A stretch of DNA of 64,000 nucleotides, taken from CAWCJL01 sp963795775 (GTDB lineage Bacteria > Acidobacteriota > Terriglobia > Terriglobales > Acidobacteriaceae). Location of the stretch: positions 763,251 through 827,250 of the forward strand of contig CAWCJL010000003.1 in the NCBI GenBank assembly GCA_963795775.1, given 5' to 3'. This document shows, one piece after another, positions 18,164 through 27,880 of this stretch. The translations under genes and the position numbers were made by a program. The notes beneath the pieces were generated by a model. The model made no database searches, was not told the origin of the DNA, and was given only the letters and a program-made list of their open reading frames with translations. Every line of letters begins with the position of its first letter. Position 1 is the first letter of the stretch.

Positions 18164-19459
18164 TTACTTACTCTCGTTGAGGAGTAAGCCGAGTTTGCTG
18201 TTACCACCATTGTTTGGCGTTGACTGGAAGAGGATGCTGGGACGAGCTCCTTTGGTGAGAGGCAGGGCAGTTACGAAAACGGGGGATGGGAAAGTTACAA
18301 AGCGCTGCGGCGCGGAAAACCTCCCGCCCCCCACACCGGCAAGTATCTTCAGATAAGTTGTGCCGTTGGCAGCCTTGTAGTAGGACAGCGGCAGATCCAG
18401 CTTGCCATCCCCGTTAAGATCGACCAGCTGCCAAACGCCCTGTTGGCCGGTGGAGAAGAACGAGTCCTGCGAAGGAACCGTTACAGCGGAGGACCAGTAA
18501 AAGCCTCCGTTTGCCTTGGCGAGCAAAGTGGCGATCCGTGGTTGTGCTCCTTTCACGTTCTTCGCTTCGACGGAGACGAGCAAATCTGCCCGTTTGTCGC
18601 CATTGAAATCAGTAGCGGCCTCCAAGTATCCGAAGCTGTCAAGAGTGTAGATAGGGCCCGTCCGGAGAGAGCCATCACCGTTCCCGTACTGCACCTGGAT
18701 GTAGTTATTGAAGTACGCATCCGGTGCAGTTACAGTATAGGCGAGATCGAGTTTGCCATCCCCGTTGAAGTCTCCCGCTACAAGCCCGCGACCATCAGCG
18801 GCGACGTCTGCATCTTGTACATACTGTCCAGCCAACCTGAATGTCCCATTTCCCTGATTCAGGTACACCTGCAAAGATTGTACGTAGTTGGGGTCGCAGC
18901 CGTCGGTCCCCGCAATATAGGCCACATCCGGCTTTCCATCGTGATTGAAATCGCCCACTGTAGCGATGATGCTGTTGTAATCGCCAGCGGAATATCCAAG
19001 GCCGGACTGCTTCGGTACGAACCCGCCATGCCCGTCTCCTGCAAAGAGGGTAAGATCTCCGCCGGAAGGATCGTCGCAGTGGTTCGGATCGGTCACTTCG
19101 GGAATGAATTGCAGGGCGTCGAGCTTGCCATCGCCGTCCAGGTCCATAAGCGGAAGGACAATCGAACCGCTGCCGAGCAAGGCCGACTCGTCGATGCTGG
19201 ACGGGGTGAACCCACCTTTGCCGTCACCGAGGAGGAGTCCTGCGCTCGTAAGGAGGTCGGTCTTATCATCGCCGTTGAGATCGCCAGTGCCGACGATGCT
19301 GGATCCCGCGTACGTTGCCGGAACATTCACGGCTTTGGGAGCGGAAAAAGCGAGCTTGGGGGTGGTTTGTGGGGCTGGTGTGGCCTGGGAGAAGAGGAAA
19401 GTGCCAGGCAGAAATGCCAGTGCGGCGATGAGTGGGAACTGGAGACGATGAGGTTGCAT
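18164..19459 (-). CDS. Secreted FG-GAP/VCBS repeat protein (intact paralogue)
   Basis: A 431-residue exported protein with a signal peptide (about 1-24, FPLIAALAFLPGTFLFSQ) and a calcium-binding FG-GAP/VCBS propeller. The repeats read GDLNGDDKTDLLT, MDLDGDGKLDALQ, GDFNHDGKPDVAY, GDFNGDGKLDLAY, TDFNGDKRADLLV and VDLNGDGKLDLPL. The open frame begins at 19561, but ATG at 19459 has AAGGAG 6 nt upstream and directly precedes the signal peptide. The neighbouring gene at 19582-20840 is a paralogue sharing the ends, including LTKGARPSILFQS and NESK. No enzymatic motif is seen; a surface-binding role is the best guess. Confidence 0.85.
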   Translation of the reverse strand: MQPHRLQFPLIAALAFLPGTFLFSQATPAPQTTPKLAFSAPKAVNVPATYAGSSIVGTGDLNGDDKTDLLTSAGLLLGDGKGGFTPSSIDESALLGSGSIVLPLMDLDGDGKLDALQFIPEVTDPNHCDDPSGGDLTLFAGDGHGGFVPKQSGLGYSAGDYNSIIATVGDFNHDGKPDVAYIAGTDGCDPNYVQSLQVYLNQGNGTFRLAGQYVQDADVAADGRGLVAGDFNGDGKLDLAYTVTAPDAYFNNYIQVQYGNGDGSLRTGPIYTLDSFGYLEAATDFNGDKRADLLVSVEAKNVKGAQPRIATLLAKANGGFYWSSAVTVPSQDSFFSTGQQGVWQLVDLNGDGKLDLPLSYYKAANGTTYLKILAGVGGGRFSAPQRFVTFPSPVFVTALPLTKGARPSILFQSTPNNGGNSKLGLLLNESK

Positions 19460-19581
19460 GGGAGCTCCTTGCGCGAGGTAGGCTGGGCGGCGCTGGCCAG
19501 AGCGATGCGAACACGAGTGGATGGTTCGGCGCATGCTTAAGCTCCAGAGAAGAACCAGCATGCGCTTGAGCTGCGAACGGC

Positions 19582-20840
19582 TTATTTACTCTCGTTGATC
19601 AGTAATCCCCATTTTTGCTGACCGTTTTGGACGGATTGGAAAAGAATGCTGGGTCTAGCTCCCTTGGTGAGTGGGATCGTGCTGATGAAGCCTGTGTGGG
19701 GATAAACAGGAAAGAACTGAGGCGCGGAAAACTTCCCACCTCCCTCACCGGCGAGTACTTTCAGATACCAGGCGCCGTTGGCAGTTGTGTAGAAAGAAAG
19801 CGGCAGGTCCAGCTTGCCGTCGCCATTGAAATCGACGAGCAGCGAAACACCCTGTTCCTCGTAGAAGGTCCAGTCATGCGAGGGAAGAGTTACAGCCGAA
19901 GACCAGTAGAAGCCTCCGGTGCTCTTGGCGAGTAAAGTGGCGATGCGTGGCTGTGCTCCCGGTGCATTCTTCGCAGCGAGGTAGACCAGCAGATCCGCCC
20001 GTTTGTCCCCATTGAAATCAGCAGCCGCCTCCAGATAGCCGAAGCTATCAATGGTGTAACTCGGACCGGTCCTCAAGGAGCCATCGCCGTTTCCGTACAT
20101 CACATAAATGTAAGTGTAAGGTCTGATTGGGTCGATATACGAATTTGTATAGGCGAGATCGAGCTTGCCATCCCCATTGAAGTCTCCGGCCAGAAGATCA
20201 TGGCCATCTGCATTGACGGCATATTGTCCGGCATAGGAAAAGGCGCCGTTCCCCTGATTCAGCAACACTGTCAAGACATTTCGAGTTGGGCCGCAGTCAC
20301 TCAGAGTTATAACGGCTAAGTCCGGCTTGCCATCATGGTTGAAGTCGCCACTTGTGGCGATAAACGAATAGCTTCCATAGCTTATATTTACAGGGATTGA
20401 GTGAATGCTTGACGAACCCACCCTGCCCGTCGCCAAGGAAAGTGGTGATCGATCCGCCCGTGCCGTCGCAGGCTTGTCCGGCTTTAAACGTGACCGCATC
20501 GAGCTTGCCGTCGCCGTTCAGATCCAGGAGTGGAATGGAGATAGAGCCGCTGGCGAGCAAAGCAGACTCATCGATGCCGGAAGGGGTAAACCCTCCCTTC
20601 CCGTCACCGAGGAGGAGTCCTGCCGAAGTAAGGAGATCGGTTTTGCCGTCTCCGTTGAGATCACCAGTGGCTGCGATTGAGGAGTTGGCGAAGGCTGCCG
20701 GGAAATTCACCGCTTTGGGAGCGGAAAAGGCGAGTTTAGGCGTGGTTTGTGCGGGGGCGTGTGGCTTGCGAGAAGAGGAAGGCGGCAGGCAGAAACGCCA
20801 ATGAGGCGATGAGTGCGAAGCGAAGGGGCCGGCGTGGCAT
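19582..20840 (-). pseudogene. Secreted FG-GAP/VCBS repeat protein, broken by two +1 frameshifts
   Basis: Paralogue of the gene at 18164-19459. ATG at 20840 follows AAAGGAG and starts a signal peptide (FALIASLAFLPAAFLFSQ). The frame is lost soon after, at a G-run of five (20753-20757 on the plus strand). It resumes as LAFSAPKAVNFPAAFANSS and the first FG-GAP blades, then is lost again near GGG at 20393-20395, and resumes as GSYSFIATSGDFNHDGKPD through to the NESK terminus. Removing one base at each run gives a continuous 418-residue protein that aligns along its length with the intact copy. Both breaks are single-base insertions. Confidence 0.85.
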
Positions 20841-21023
20841 GGAAACTCCTTTTGCGCTAGGTGGGCCGGGCGGCGCTATGGAGTCGGACGGCGAAGCGTC
20901 GTCAAGTGCGGCCAGCATACGCCGGGCAAATCTCGGGATGCAATCATGGAAAGAATCGAAGGTAAGTTACCGCGCAGCCCGGCGAGCTTCGCTACCGTGC
21001 GGGGCTGCTGACTCTATCTGCCT

Positions 21024-22074
21024 TTACACGGAGGCGCTGTAGTGCTCGGCGGGGACTTCGCGCAGGCGGGCGGCGGCGCTCTCCGGGGTGATGTCGCGCT
21101 GCGGCATGCCGAGGAGTTCAAAGCCGACCATGAACTTCTTCACTGTCGCAGAACGTAACAGCGGCGGATAGAAAGTGTCCGTGGAAGTGCCATTCCGGAT
21201 GCGGTTCGCCATCGGTGGGCGCCTGGTGGAAGCCCATGGTGTAGGGGAAGCTGGTCTGGAAGAGGTTGTCGTAGCGGGTGGTGAGCTGCTTCAGGATGTC
21301 GGCGAGTCCGCGGCTCTGTTCGGGCGAGAAGGTATCCATGGCGGCGACGTGTTCGCGGCTGAGGATGAGGGTTTCAAACGGCCAGACGGCCCAGTACGGT
21401 ACGACGGCGAGGAAGCTGTCGTTCCCGCAGACAACGCGTTCGCCCAGCCGGGCTTCAAGCGCGGTGTAATCGCAAAGCAGGCAGGAGCCGTTTTCCGCGT
21501 GATAGCGGTGGAGGTGCTGGGTTTCCGCGGCCGGCTCGTCGGGCACGTGCTCGGTGGCCCAGATCTGGCAGTGGGGATGGGGGTTGCTGGCGCCCATCAT
21601 GGCACCGCGATTTTCAAAGATCTGCACGTAGCTGATCTCGGGCCGGGCGCCGAGCGTGGTCCATTCGGCGCGCCAGGCTTCTACGACCAGCTCGATGTCC
21701 GCCGGCTTCATGCGCGCCAGGGTGAGGCTGTGGTCGGGGTCGAAGCACACCACCTTGCAGGTGCCGCGTTCGCGCTCGGCAACGAGCAGCGGGCTGCCGG
21801 TGGGCGGCGGTGCCGGGGAGTCCGGCAGCAGCGCGGCATAGTCGTTGGTGAAGGCGAAGACGTGGTCGTAGTCAGGGTTTTTATGGCCGCCGGCGCGGGT
21901 ATTGCCGGGACAGAGGTAGCACGCCGGGTCGTAGTGCACGGCGGGCGCGGTATCCACCTTGCCGACCTCGCCCTGCCAGGGGCGCTGAGTGCGGTGGGGC
22001 GAAACCAGGACCCAGTCGCCGCGCAGGGGATTCCACCGCCGGTGAGGAAACGCTGCCGTCTGCTGCTCTGTCAT
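21024..22074 (-). pseudogene. galT: Galactose-1-phosphate uridylyltransferase, interrupted by a +1 frameshift
   Basis: Leloir-pathway GalT, exchanging UMP between UDP-glucose and galactose-1-phosphate. ATG at 22074 is preceded by CGGAG and fits the family start (FPHRRWNPLRGDWVLVSPHR). The zinc site CYLCPGN and the active-site triad region NPHPHCQIW are present. The frame fails just after PHPEWHFHGHF and ends in an unrelated tail at 21118. The natural continuation, YPPLLRSATVKKFMVGFE to the C-terminus, is in the next frame. One extra T in the TTT run (AAA at 21172-21174 on the plus strand) explains it, giving 349 residues when removed. The gene is divergent from the LacI-type regulator, with the shared operator between them. 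Confidence 0.9.
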
Positions 22075-22110
22075 GTTCACTCCGATGCAGGCGTGAGAAA
22101 CCGAGGCGAT

Positions 22111-22124
22111 TGTAAACAATTACA
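22111..22124. promoter_or_regulatory. LacI-type operator between galT and the lacI-type gene
   Basis: TGTAAACAATTACA, a near-palindrome sharing TGTAA, CRATTACA and length with the perfect site at 18019-18032. It lies 37 bp upstream of the galT ATG and about 99 bp upstream of the regulator ATG, so one protein bound here could control both directions (autoregulation). Confidence 0.65.
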
Positions 22125-22222
22125 GTGTGGCGCGTGCCGGTTTTTGACCTACTACACCAACGTAAGTTGTCCATTGCCGAAGGATTCCATAGACTCGGAG
22201 CCAAGACGTCCCGGAAGCGCTC

Positions 22223-23267
22223 ATGAACATACAGGAAGTGGCCAGGCGCGCCGCTGTCTCGACGGCGACCGTGTCACGCACCATCAACGGGTCCAACAAG
22301 GTTGCGCCGCGTACCGCGGAACGGGTGCGGCGGGCGATTGAAGCACTGAACTACTATCCCAACACCAACGCGCGTGCCCTGGGCTCGGGGCGCAGCCGTA
22401 TGTACGGGCTGATCATCTCTGATATCACCAACCCCTTCTTTCCCGAATTGGTAAAGAGCTTCGAGGATGTGGCGGTGAAGCACGGGCTGGAAGTGATCGT
22501 GGCCAACACCGGTTACAGCTCGGAGCGGACCGAGATCTGCGTGCAGCGCATGCTGGAGCGCAAGGTGGACGGGGTCGCGGTGATGACCTCGGAGATGGAC
22601 GATCACCTGATCGAACGCCTGCAGCGAAGACAGATCCCTATTGTTTTCCTGGATACGGGAACGCCTGGCGCAGGCATTAGCAACATTGCGATTGATTACC
22701 CGGCGGGGGTGGACCAGGCGGTCGCCCACCTGGTGTCGCTGGGGCACACGCGCATCGGGTTTATCAGCGGGCCTATGGAGCTGGCGTCGGCGCGCACGCG
22801 GCGGGAGGCGTTCCTGACCGCATTGAAGCGGGCGCAGGTGATTCCGGAAACAAGTCTGATCGAGATGGGCAACCACCGCATTGATGGAGGCCGGGCCGCC
22901 ATGGAGCGCCTGCTGAACAGGCCGGAGCTGCCCACCGCGGTCATGGCGTCGAACGACCTGACGGCGATTGGGGCCATCGGGGCCATCCATCAACACGGGC
23001 TTTCAGTGCCGAACGACATCTCGGTCGTAGGGCTACGACGATATCGAGATCAGCGCTTTTACCCATCCTCCGCTGACCACGGTGCGCCTGTCCCGGTCGC
23101 AGATTGCCGACCGCGCCTTTCACGCGCTGTACACGGCGACCCAGGGCGCGCCGCAAGGGGCGGAGTACATTATCCGGCCGGAACTGATTGTGCGCGGTAC
23201 TACGGCAGCGGCTCCGGTCGCGCTCGCCGCGAGAGAAACGGCCGCAGCAGCCGGGGGCCGGGGCTGA
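22223..23267 (+). pseudogene. LacI/GalR-family transcriptional regulator, interrupted by a +1 frameshift
   Basis: The N-terminal HTH is complete (residues 2-50: NIQEVARRAAVSTATVSRTI ... NYYPNTNARAL), followed by a periplasmic-binding-protein-like effector domain (MYGLIISDITNPFFPELV; GHTRIGFISGP; MASNDLTAIGAI). After PNDISVVG the frame shifts. The expected YDDIEISAFTHPPLTTVRLS and the rest to 23267 are in the next frame, whereas the original frame runs into a low-complexity tail ending at 23329. One extra G in GGG (23030-23032) explains it; corrected length is 347 residues. Its location and the two operators point to control of the galactose genes. As written, the protein would lose the last part of its effector/dimer domain. 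Confidence 0.88.
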
Positions 23268-23344
23268 ACCTGCGGCCATCCCCAAGCTGCCCCCGACGGA
23301 CACAGCCCGCCAACGCCGCGCGCCGTTAGACTGAGGAAGAGACC

Positions 23345-24424
23345 ATGTCCCCCGCACGGCACCGGCTTCTCTTCACCGCGGCGCTCCTCGCCGTAAGCCT
23401 CCACTTCACGCTTTGTTACCTGGCCTGGGCACAGCCATTTCTGGACCTCACAGCGTTCGCGCAGGGGCACGCTTCCCTGCCTTTTCAGAACCGCGCGCTT
23501 ACGGGCTGGATCCTGCGCGGGGCCATGGCGCTCGATCATGGTGCGCTACATGGGCTGCTCGCGCATGTTCACTGGAGTTATGGCGGGCAGGGCGCGATGG
23601 TCACGGCAGTGCTGTTTCTGCTGGCCTTTGGCTCGATGGCGGGGGTCCTGGTCAGCACGCGGGCCTCGCTGGGGCGGCTCACCGGCAACGCGGTATTCGC
23701 CAGCTATGGCTGCTTTTTGGCGGCGTACATGGCCTATTTCAACTACATTTTTTCGCCGGATGCGCACTTTCTGCTGCCCTATGACCTGCCCAGCCTGGCG
23801 CTTTTTTCCGTGGCCTTCTGGCTGCTGCTGACGGGGCGCATCGCCTGGTATTACCCGGTATTTGTGCTGGCTTGCCTGAACCGCGAGACGGCCTTGTTCC
23901 TGGCGCTGTTCTTCGCCGTGCTGGAGGGTGCGTGGCCGGGGGAGCGGGGCGCAACGCGCTGGACGGAGGAGAGAGGCCGCCGCTTGTTGGCGCATGTGGC
24001 GCTGCAGGTCGCGCTCTGGGTGGCCATCAAGCTGTGGCTACGCCACCTCTACGGGCACAATTCGGTGGAAGCGGGGTCGGGGCTGTTTGAGATCAAGCTG
24101 GGGCAGAACCTGGGCTTCCTCGTGCGGCCGCAGCACTGGCCCACGCTGTTGAGCAACTTCGGCTTCCTGCTGCCCGTCGTGCTGTGGTTCCGCAAGCGGC
24201 TGCCGCATGCGGGGCTGCGGCGCTGCCTGCCCATTCTCGGGCTTTGGTTTGCGGGGATGATGGTTGTGGGGGTGATCATCGAAATCCGCATCTTCGGCGA
24301 GCTGATCAGCTATATGAGCGTGGCGGCGGGGTTGCTGGCCTGGACGGCCCTGGAGCACTGGAGGCCCCGCGCCGCCGGCGCGGTCGAGCAGCCTGCGCTT
24401 ACGGGTGCCCGACGCGGAAGCTGA
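23345..24424 (+). CDS. Polytopic membrane protein of unknown function
   Basis: A 359-residue protein with about eight to nine hydrophobic helices and little soluble sequence. Recognisable stretches include LLFTAALLAVSLHFTLCY near the N-terminus, AMVTAVLFLLAFGSMAGVLV, ALFSVAFWLLLTG and GLWFAGMMVVGVIIEI. A conserved-looking QNRALTGWIL and an LNRETALFLALFF motif suggest a glycosyltransferase-C-like or related membrane enzyme, but I cannot assign it. GAGGAAGAG precedes the ATG. The 3' end overlaps the convergent rhomboid gene by 26 bp. Confidence 0.6.
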   Translation: MSPARHRLLFTAALLAVSLHFTLCYLAWAQPFLDLTAFAQGHASLPFQNRALTGWILRGAMALDHGALHGLLAHVHWSYGGQGAMVTAVLFLLAFGSMAGVLVSTRASLGRLTGNAVFASYGCFLAAYMAYFNYIFSPDAHFLLPYDLPSLALFSVAFWLLLTGRIAWYYPVFVLACLNRETALFLALFFAVLEGAWPGERGATRWTEERGRRLLAHVALQVALWVAIKLWLRHLYGHNSVEAGSGLFEIKLGQNLGFLVRPQHWPTLLSNFGFLLPVVLWFRKRLPHAGLRRCLPILGLWFAGMMVVGVIIEIRIFGELISYMSVAAGLLAWTALEHWRPRAAGAVEQPALTGARRGS

Positions 24425-25313
24425 CGATAAAGCGCGCGCCCAGCAAAATCAGCAGAAGCAGTCCGCCGTAGGCGATCCACTGGCGCGCAATCCAGGTACC
24501 GCGGCGGGCGCCGATGCGCGGCACCAGCGGAACGCCGAGCGCAAGGCCGCTGAGGAACCCGCCGAGGTGGGCCATGTTGTCAATCTGGATGGGGCTGCGG
24601 ACCAGCCAGGTGCCGGCCCCGATGACGAAGTTGAGCACCGCGAAGTAGATCACGCTCTGCCGCAGCTTCCGCACTTCCGCCTGCGGCACGGGGAGCGCCG
24701 GCGAGCCAAGCAGCAGGATGAGCACCCCGGCCAAGCCGAAGACGGCGCCCGAAGCGCCCGCCCCGACCACGTCCGGATGCACGCCCACGCTGAGCAGATT
24801 GCCTGCGATCCCGGTCAGCAAATAGGTGAGCAGAAGGCCCAGCGGACCGAGCAGCGGTTCCCCCAACAGGCCGAGGTTCCACAGGCACCACATATTGGTG
24901 GCCAGGTGAATGATGCCAACGTGAACGAAAGTAGCGGTGAGCAGGCGCCACCACTCGCCGTAGAGCAGCACCGCGCCGCCAAAATTCGCGCCCCAGTGCA
25001 CCAGTTGAATGCTCGAAGGCGCAGTGGAGGAGACCCCGTTGACCACCATGAGCAGGTAGACGGCGATGTTGACCGCGACCAGCCCGTAGGTGGCCGGCGC
25101 CGAGGCCCATCCGGTGCGGTGGCGGCGACGCCTGGTCGGCATGGGAGCGGTGCTGATGTACGGAGGCTCAGGCGGGGGCCGGTGTCCGGCAACGGGATCG
25201 CTTCCCGGCGGTGCAGGGGGCAGTATCTCCGGCTCGGCGGTGGAGGCCCAAAGACCACCCCGCCGATGCGGCACTCCTTCAGAGTCTGTCTGCCCCGGGG
25301 ACCGGAAGTTCAT
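24399..25313 (-). CDS. Rhomboid family intramembrane serine protease
   Basis: A 304-residue rhomboid protease, which cuts transmembrane substrates within the bilayer. After a Pro-rich cytosolic N-terminus (about 1-70) come six or seven helices. The catalytic Ser188 lies in GAGASGAVFGLAG and the catalytic His249 in NMAHLGGFLSG, with the typical HVGIIHLATNMWCLWNLG segment (His/Asn of the oxyanion region) in between. All key residues are present. The natural substrate is unknown. The gene is convergent with the upstream membrane protein and overlaps its stop. Confidence 0.92.
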   Translation of the reverse strand: MNFRSPGQTDSEGVPHRRGGLWASTAEPEILPPAPPGSDPVAGHRPPPEPPYISTAPMPTRRRRHRTGWASAPATYGLVAVNIAVYLLMVVNGVSSTAPSSIQLVHWGANFGGAVLLYGEWWRLLTATFVHVGIIHLATNMWCLWNLGLLGEPLLGPLGLLLTYLLTGIAGNLLSVGVHPDVVGAGASGAVFGLAGVLILLLGSPALPVPQAEVRKLRQSVIYFAVLNFVIGAGTWLVRSPIQIDNMAHLGGFLSGLALGVPLVPRIGARRGTWIARQWIAYGGLLLLILLGARFIVSFRVGHP

Positions 25314-25436
25314 GGCTAGAGGCTATCAGTTTCTTGCCTCGGGTCGCGATGGCGAACAGAGTGCGCCTGCCATTGACGCTCCCGAAATGGGTCATACGGC
25401 TCGGGATTCGGTTACAACAGATAGCGTGGAGATGGC

Positions 25437-27717
25437 ATGAGCGTATTACGACGCAACAACGTGAAGATGTTCGGCAACGGTGAGCGAACGCTGATGTTCG
25501 CTCATGGGTACGGCTGTGACCAGAACATGTGGCGGCGGATGATTTCGGCCTTCGAGGATCAGTACCGGATCATTCTCTTCGACTACGTAGGGGCCGGAAA
25601 TTCCGATCCCAGCGCCTTCGATCGCACGCGCTATAGCTCACTGAACGGTTATGCGCGGGATGTGATCGAGATCCTGGAAGAGCTGAACCCGGGCCCGGTC
25701 TCGTTCGTGGGCCACTCGGTGAGCTCGATGATCGGAGCGCTGGCCGCGATCGAGCGCCCCGAGCTTTTTGACAGCCTGATCATGATCGGCCCATCGCCTC
25801 GCTACATCAACGATGCGGAGTATGAAGGCGGATTTGCGCGCGCCGATATCGAGGGGCTGCTGGAGATGCTGGAGCGCAATCACATGGGGTGGTCCTCCAT
25901 GATGGCGCCCGTCATCATGGGCCACCCGGAAGAGCCGGAGCTTGCGGCCGAGCTGGAAGCGAGTCTCTGCCGTACCAATCCCGTGTTCGCACAGCATTTC
26001 GCGCGCGTCACGTTTCTGTCGGACAACCGCCTGGACCTGCCGAAAGTGGCCACCCGAACCCTTATTCTGCAATGCGATAAGGACGTGATCGCTCCACCGA
26101 CCGTGGGAGAATATGTGCACCGGTGTGTCCCCAACAGCCAACTCGTGATGATGCAAGCCAAGGGACACTGCCCGCACGTGAGCTCTCCGGCCGAGGTGAT
26201 CGAAATCATCAAGCAGATTTCTCTAGATGGCGGCGGCGATCCGTTGAAAGATGCCGGGTTGGGAGCAGTTCTAGCGGAGCACGCTCCGGTCGGCTGCCTG
26301 GTCCTGAAGGTGGACGGAGCTGTCATCGGTGCAAACCGCGCGTTCTTTGAGCTTTCCGGCTGGGCACCGCCGCTCCCTTCCGGGTGGAGGTTCCAGCAGG
26401 CGCTCTCGGCAGCAGGCGCCATATTCGTGGAGGCGCACGTCTTTCCGGTTCTCCTGCTCCGAGGCGCACTCAACGAGCTTGCGCTTGATCTCATTCGCCC
26501 TAACGGTGAGCGGGTTCCCGTGCTGGTGAATGCACGCCTTGTGCAGCAGGAGAAGGACGCGTCTCCAAAAGTTGTGCTGGCCTTGATGGAAATGAAGGAA
26601 CGACGCCAGTTTGAGAGCGAATTGCTGGAAGCCCGTAAGGGAGCCGAACAGATCGCCGAAATCGTCCGGCGTTCCGCCGATGCGATTCTGACAATCTCAC
26701 CCGAAGCCAAGATACAGAGTTGGAACCGGGGCGCCGAACAGATGTTTGGCTATGGACGGGATGAAGCACTCAGTCAGCCCTTCGTGGAGATGCTTTTTGG
26801 AGCGGAGGACCGGGAGGAGATTCGCCGGGCCATTCAGCTCGTCGCGGCGGGGCAAGAGGTCACGAAAGACTTTCGTGGGCCTTTCCCGTGACCGGCGTGA
26901 GATCGACCTCTCGATCAGTTTCACGCCTCATATCGAACCGCCCGGGATCTTCGTTGCTTTCTCCGCAATCATGCGCGACGTAAGCGCTCGCAAGCAGACA
27001 GAGAAGGCGCTGATCCAGAGTGAAAAGCTCGCATCGGTAGGGCGTCTGGCGAGCTCCATTGCCCACGAGATCAATAATCCGCTCGAATCGGTTACAAATC
27101 TGCTCTATATCCTGGAAACCCAGGTCGCGGGCAGTGAAACGAAGGCTCTGGTCGGGATGGCGCAGGAAGAGCTGGCGCGGGTCTCGCATATCGTGACGCA
27201 TACCCTTCGCTTTCACCGGCAGAGCACCGGCCGCACCGAGGTGGAGCTGCGGAGTGTTTTCGAGTCCGTGCTCGCCCTCTACCGGGCTCGCCTTCGGGCG
27301 TGCGACATCGCTCTGGATATGCAGCGGGTCCAAGACTGTTCGCTGCTCTGCTATGACGGCGAGCTCCGGCAGATCGTGGCGAACCTGATAGGAAACGCCT
27401 TTGACGCGATGCGTAGCGGCGGCGGCCGCATGGTTCTGCGCTGCCGGTACGCGACAGATTGGGCGGACGGAAAACGAGCCGTGCGTATCACCATTGCGGA
27501 TAGCGGCACCGGCATGGACGGCCTTACGATGCAGCACGCCTTTGACGCTTTTTTCACCACCAAAGGGATCGCCGGGACGGGCCTGGGCTTGTGGATTACG
27601 CAGGAGCTGGTGAAGAAGAACGGCGGCAGGATCACAGTGCGCAGCCGCACCGTTCCGGGAAAGAGCGGCTCGGTATTTGTGCTGCTGTTTGGCCGCGGGG
27701 TTGCGGCGTCTGCGTAG
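25437..27717 (+). pseudogene. RsbQ/KAI2-type alpha/beta hydrolase fused to PAS domains and a histidine kinase, with one +1 frameshift
   Basis: The first 265 residues are an alpha/beta hydrolase of the RsbQ/D14/KAI2 group, with Ser94 in VGHSVSS, Asp216 in DKDVIAPP and His244 in GHCPHVSSP. A PAS-like segment follows (about 275-385, HAPVGCLVLKVDGAVIGANRAFFELSG), then a second PAS (about 405-510, RRSADAILTISPEAKIQSWN). The frame then breaks at TTT 26871-26873. Removing one T joins it to a HisKA domain (phospho-acceptor His543 in SSIAHEINNPLE) and an HATPase_c domain with N (LIGNAFDAM), G1 (DSGTGMD), F (AFDAFFTTK) and G2 (GTGLGLW) boxes. The corrected length is 759 residues. The ATG follows GGAG. 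Presumed role: a ligand-hydrolysing sensor kinase. No response regulator is adjacent. Confidence 0.85.
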
Positions 27718-27880
27718 GTGCCTGCTGGGTGTTCGTCGGCCGGGCGAGCGTGACGGGTGGCGGGTGAAAGCTGTACGCACGTCGATGGGCGGAGGTGGCA
27801 ATCCTGTTACTCTGGCTAGCGTTGGGGCCGTGTGTTTTTCATGGTCCGAATAGCACGGGTCTGGATAAGGGAGCGCAGCG

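Noticed and set aside
16116..26891. Programmed frameshifting as explanation for the six breaks
   Set aside because: No slippery heptamer with a downstream stem was seen, the sites are unrelated genes, and all are simple one-base run extensions.
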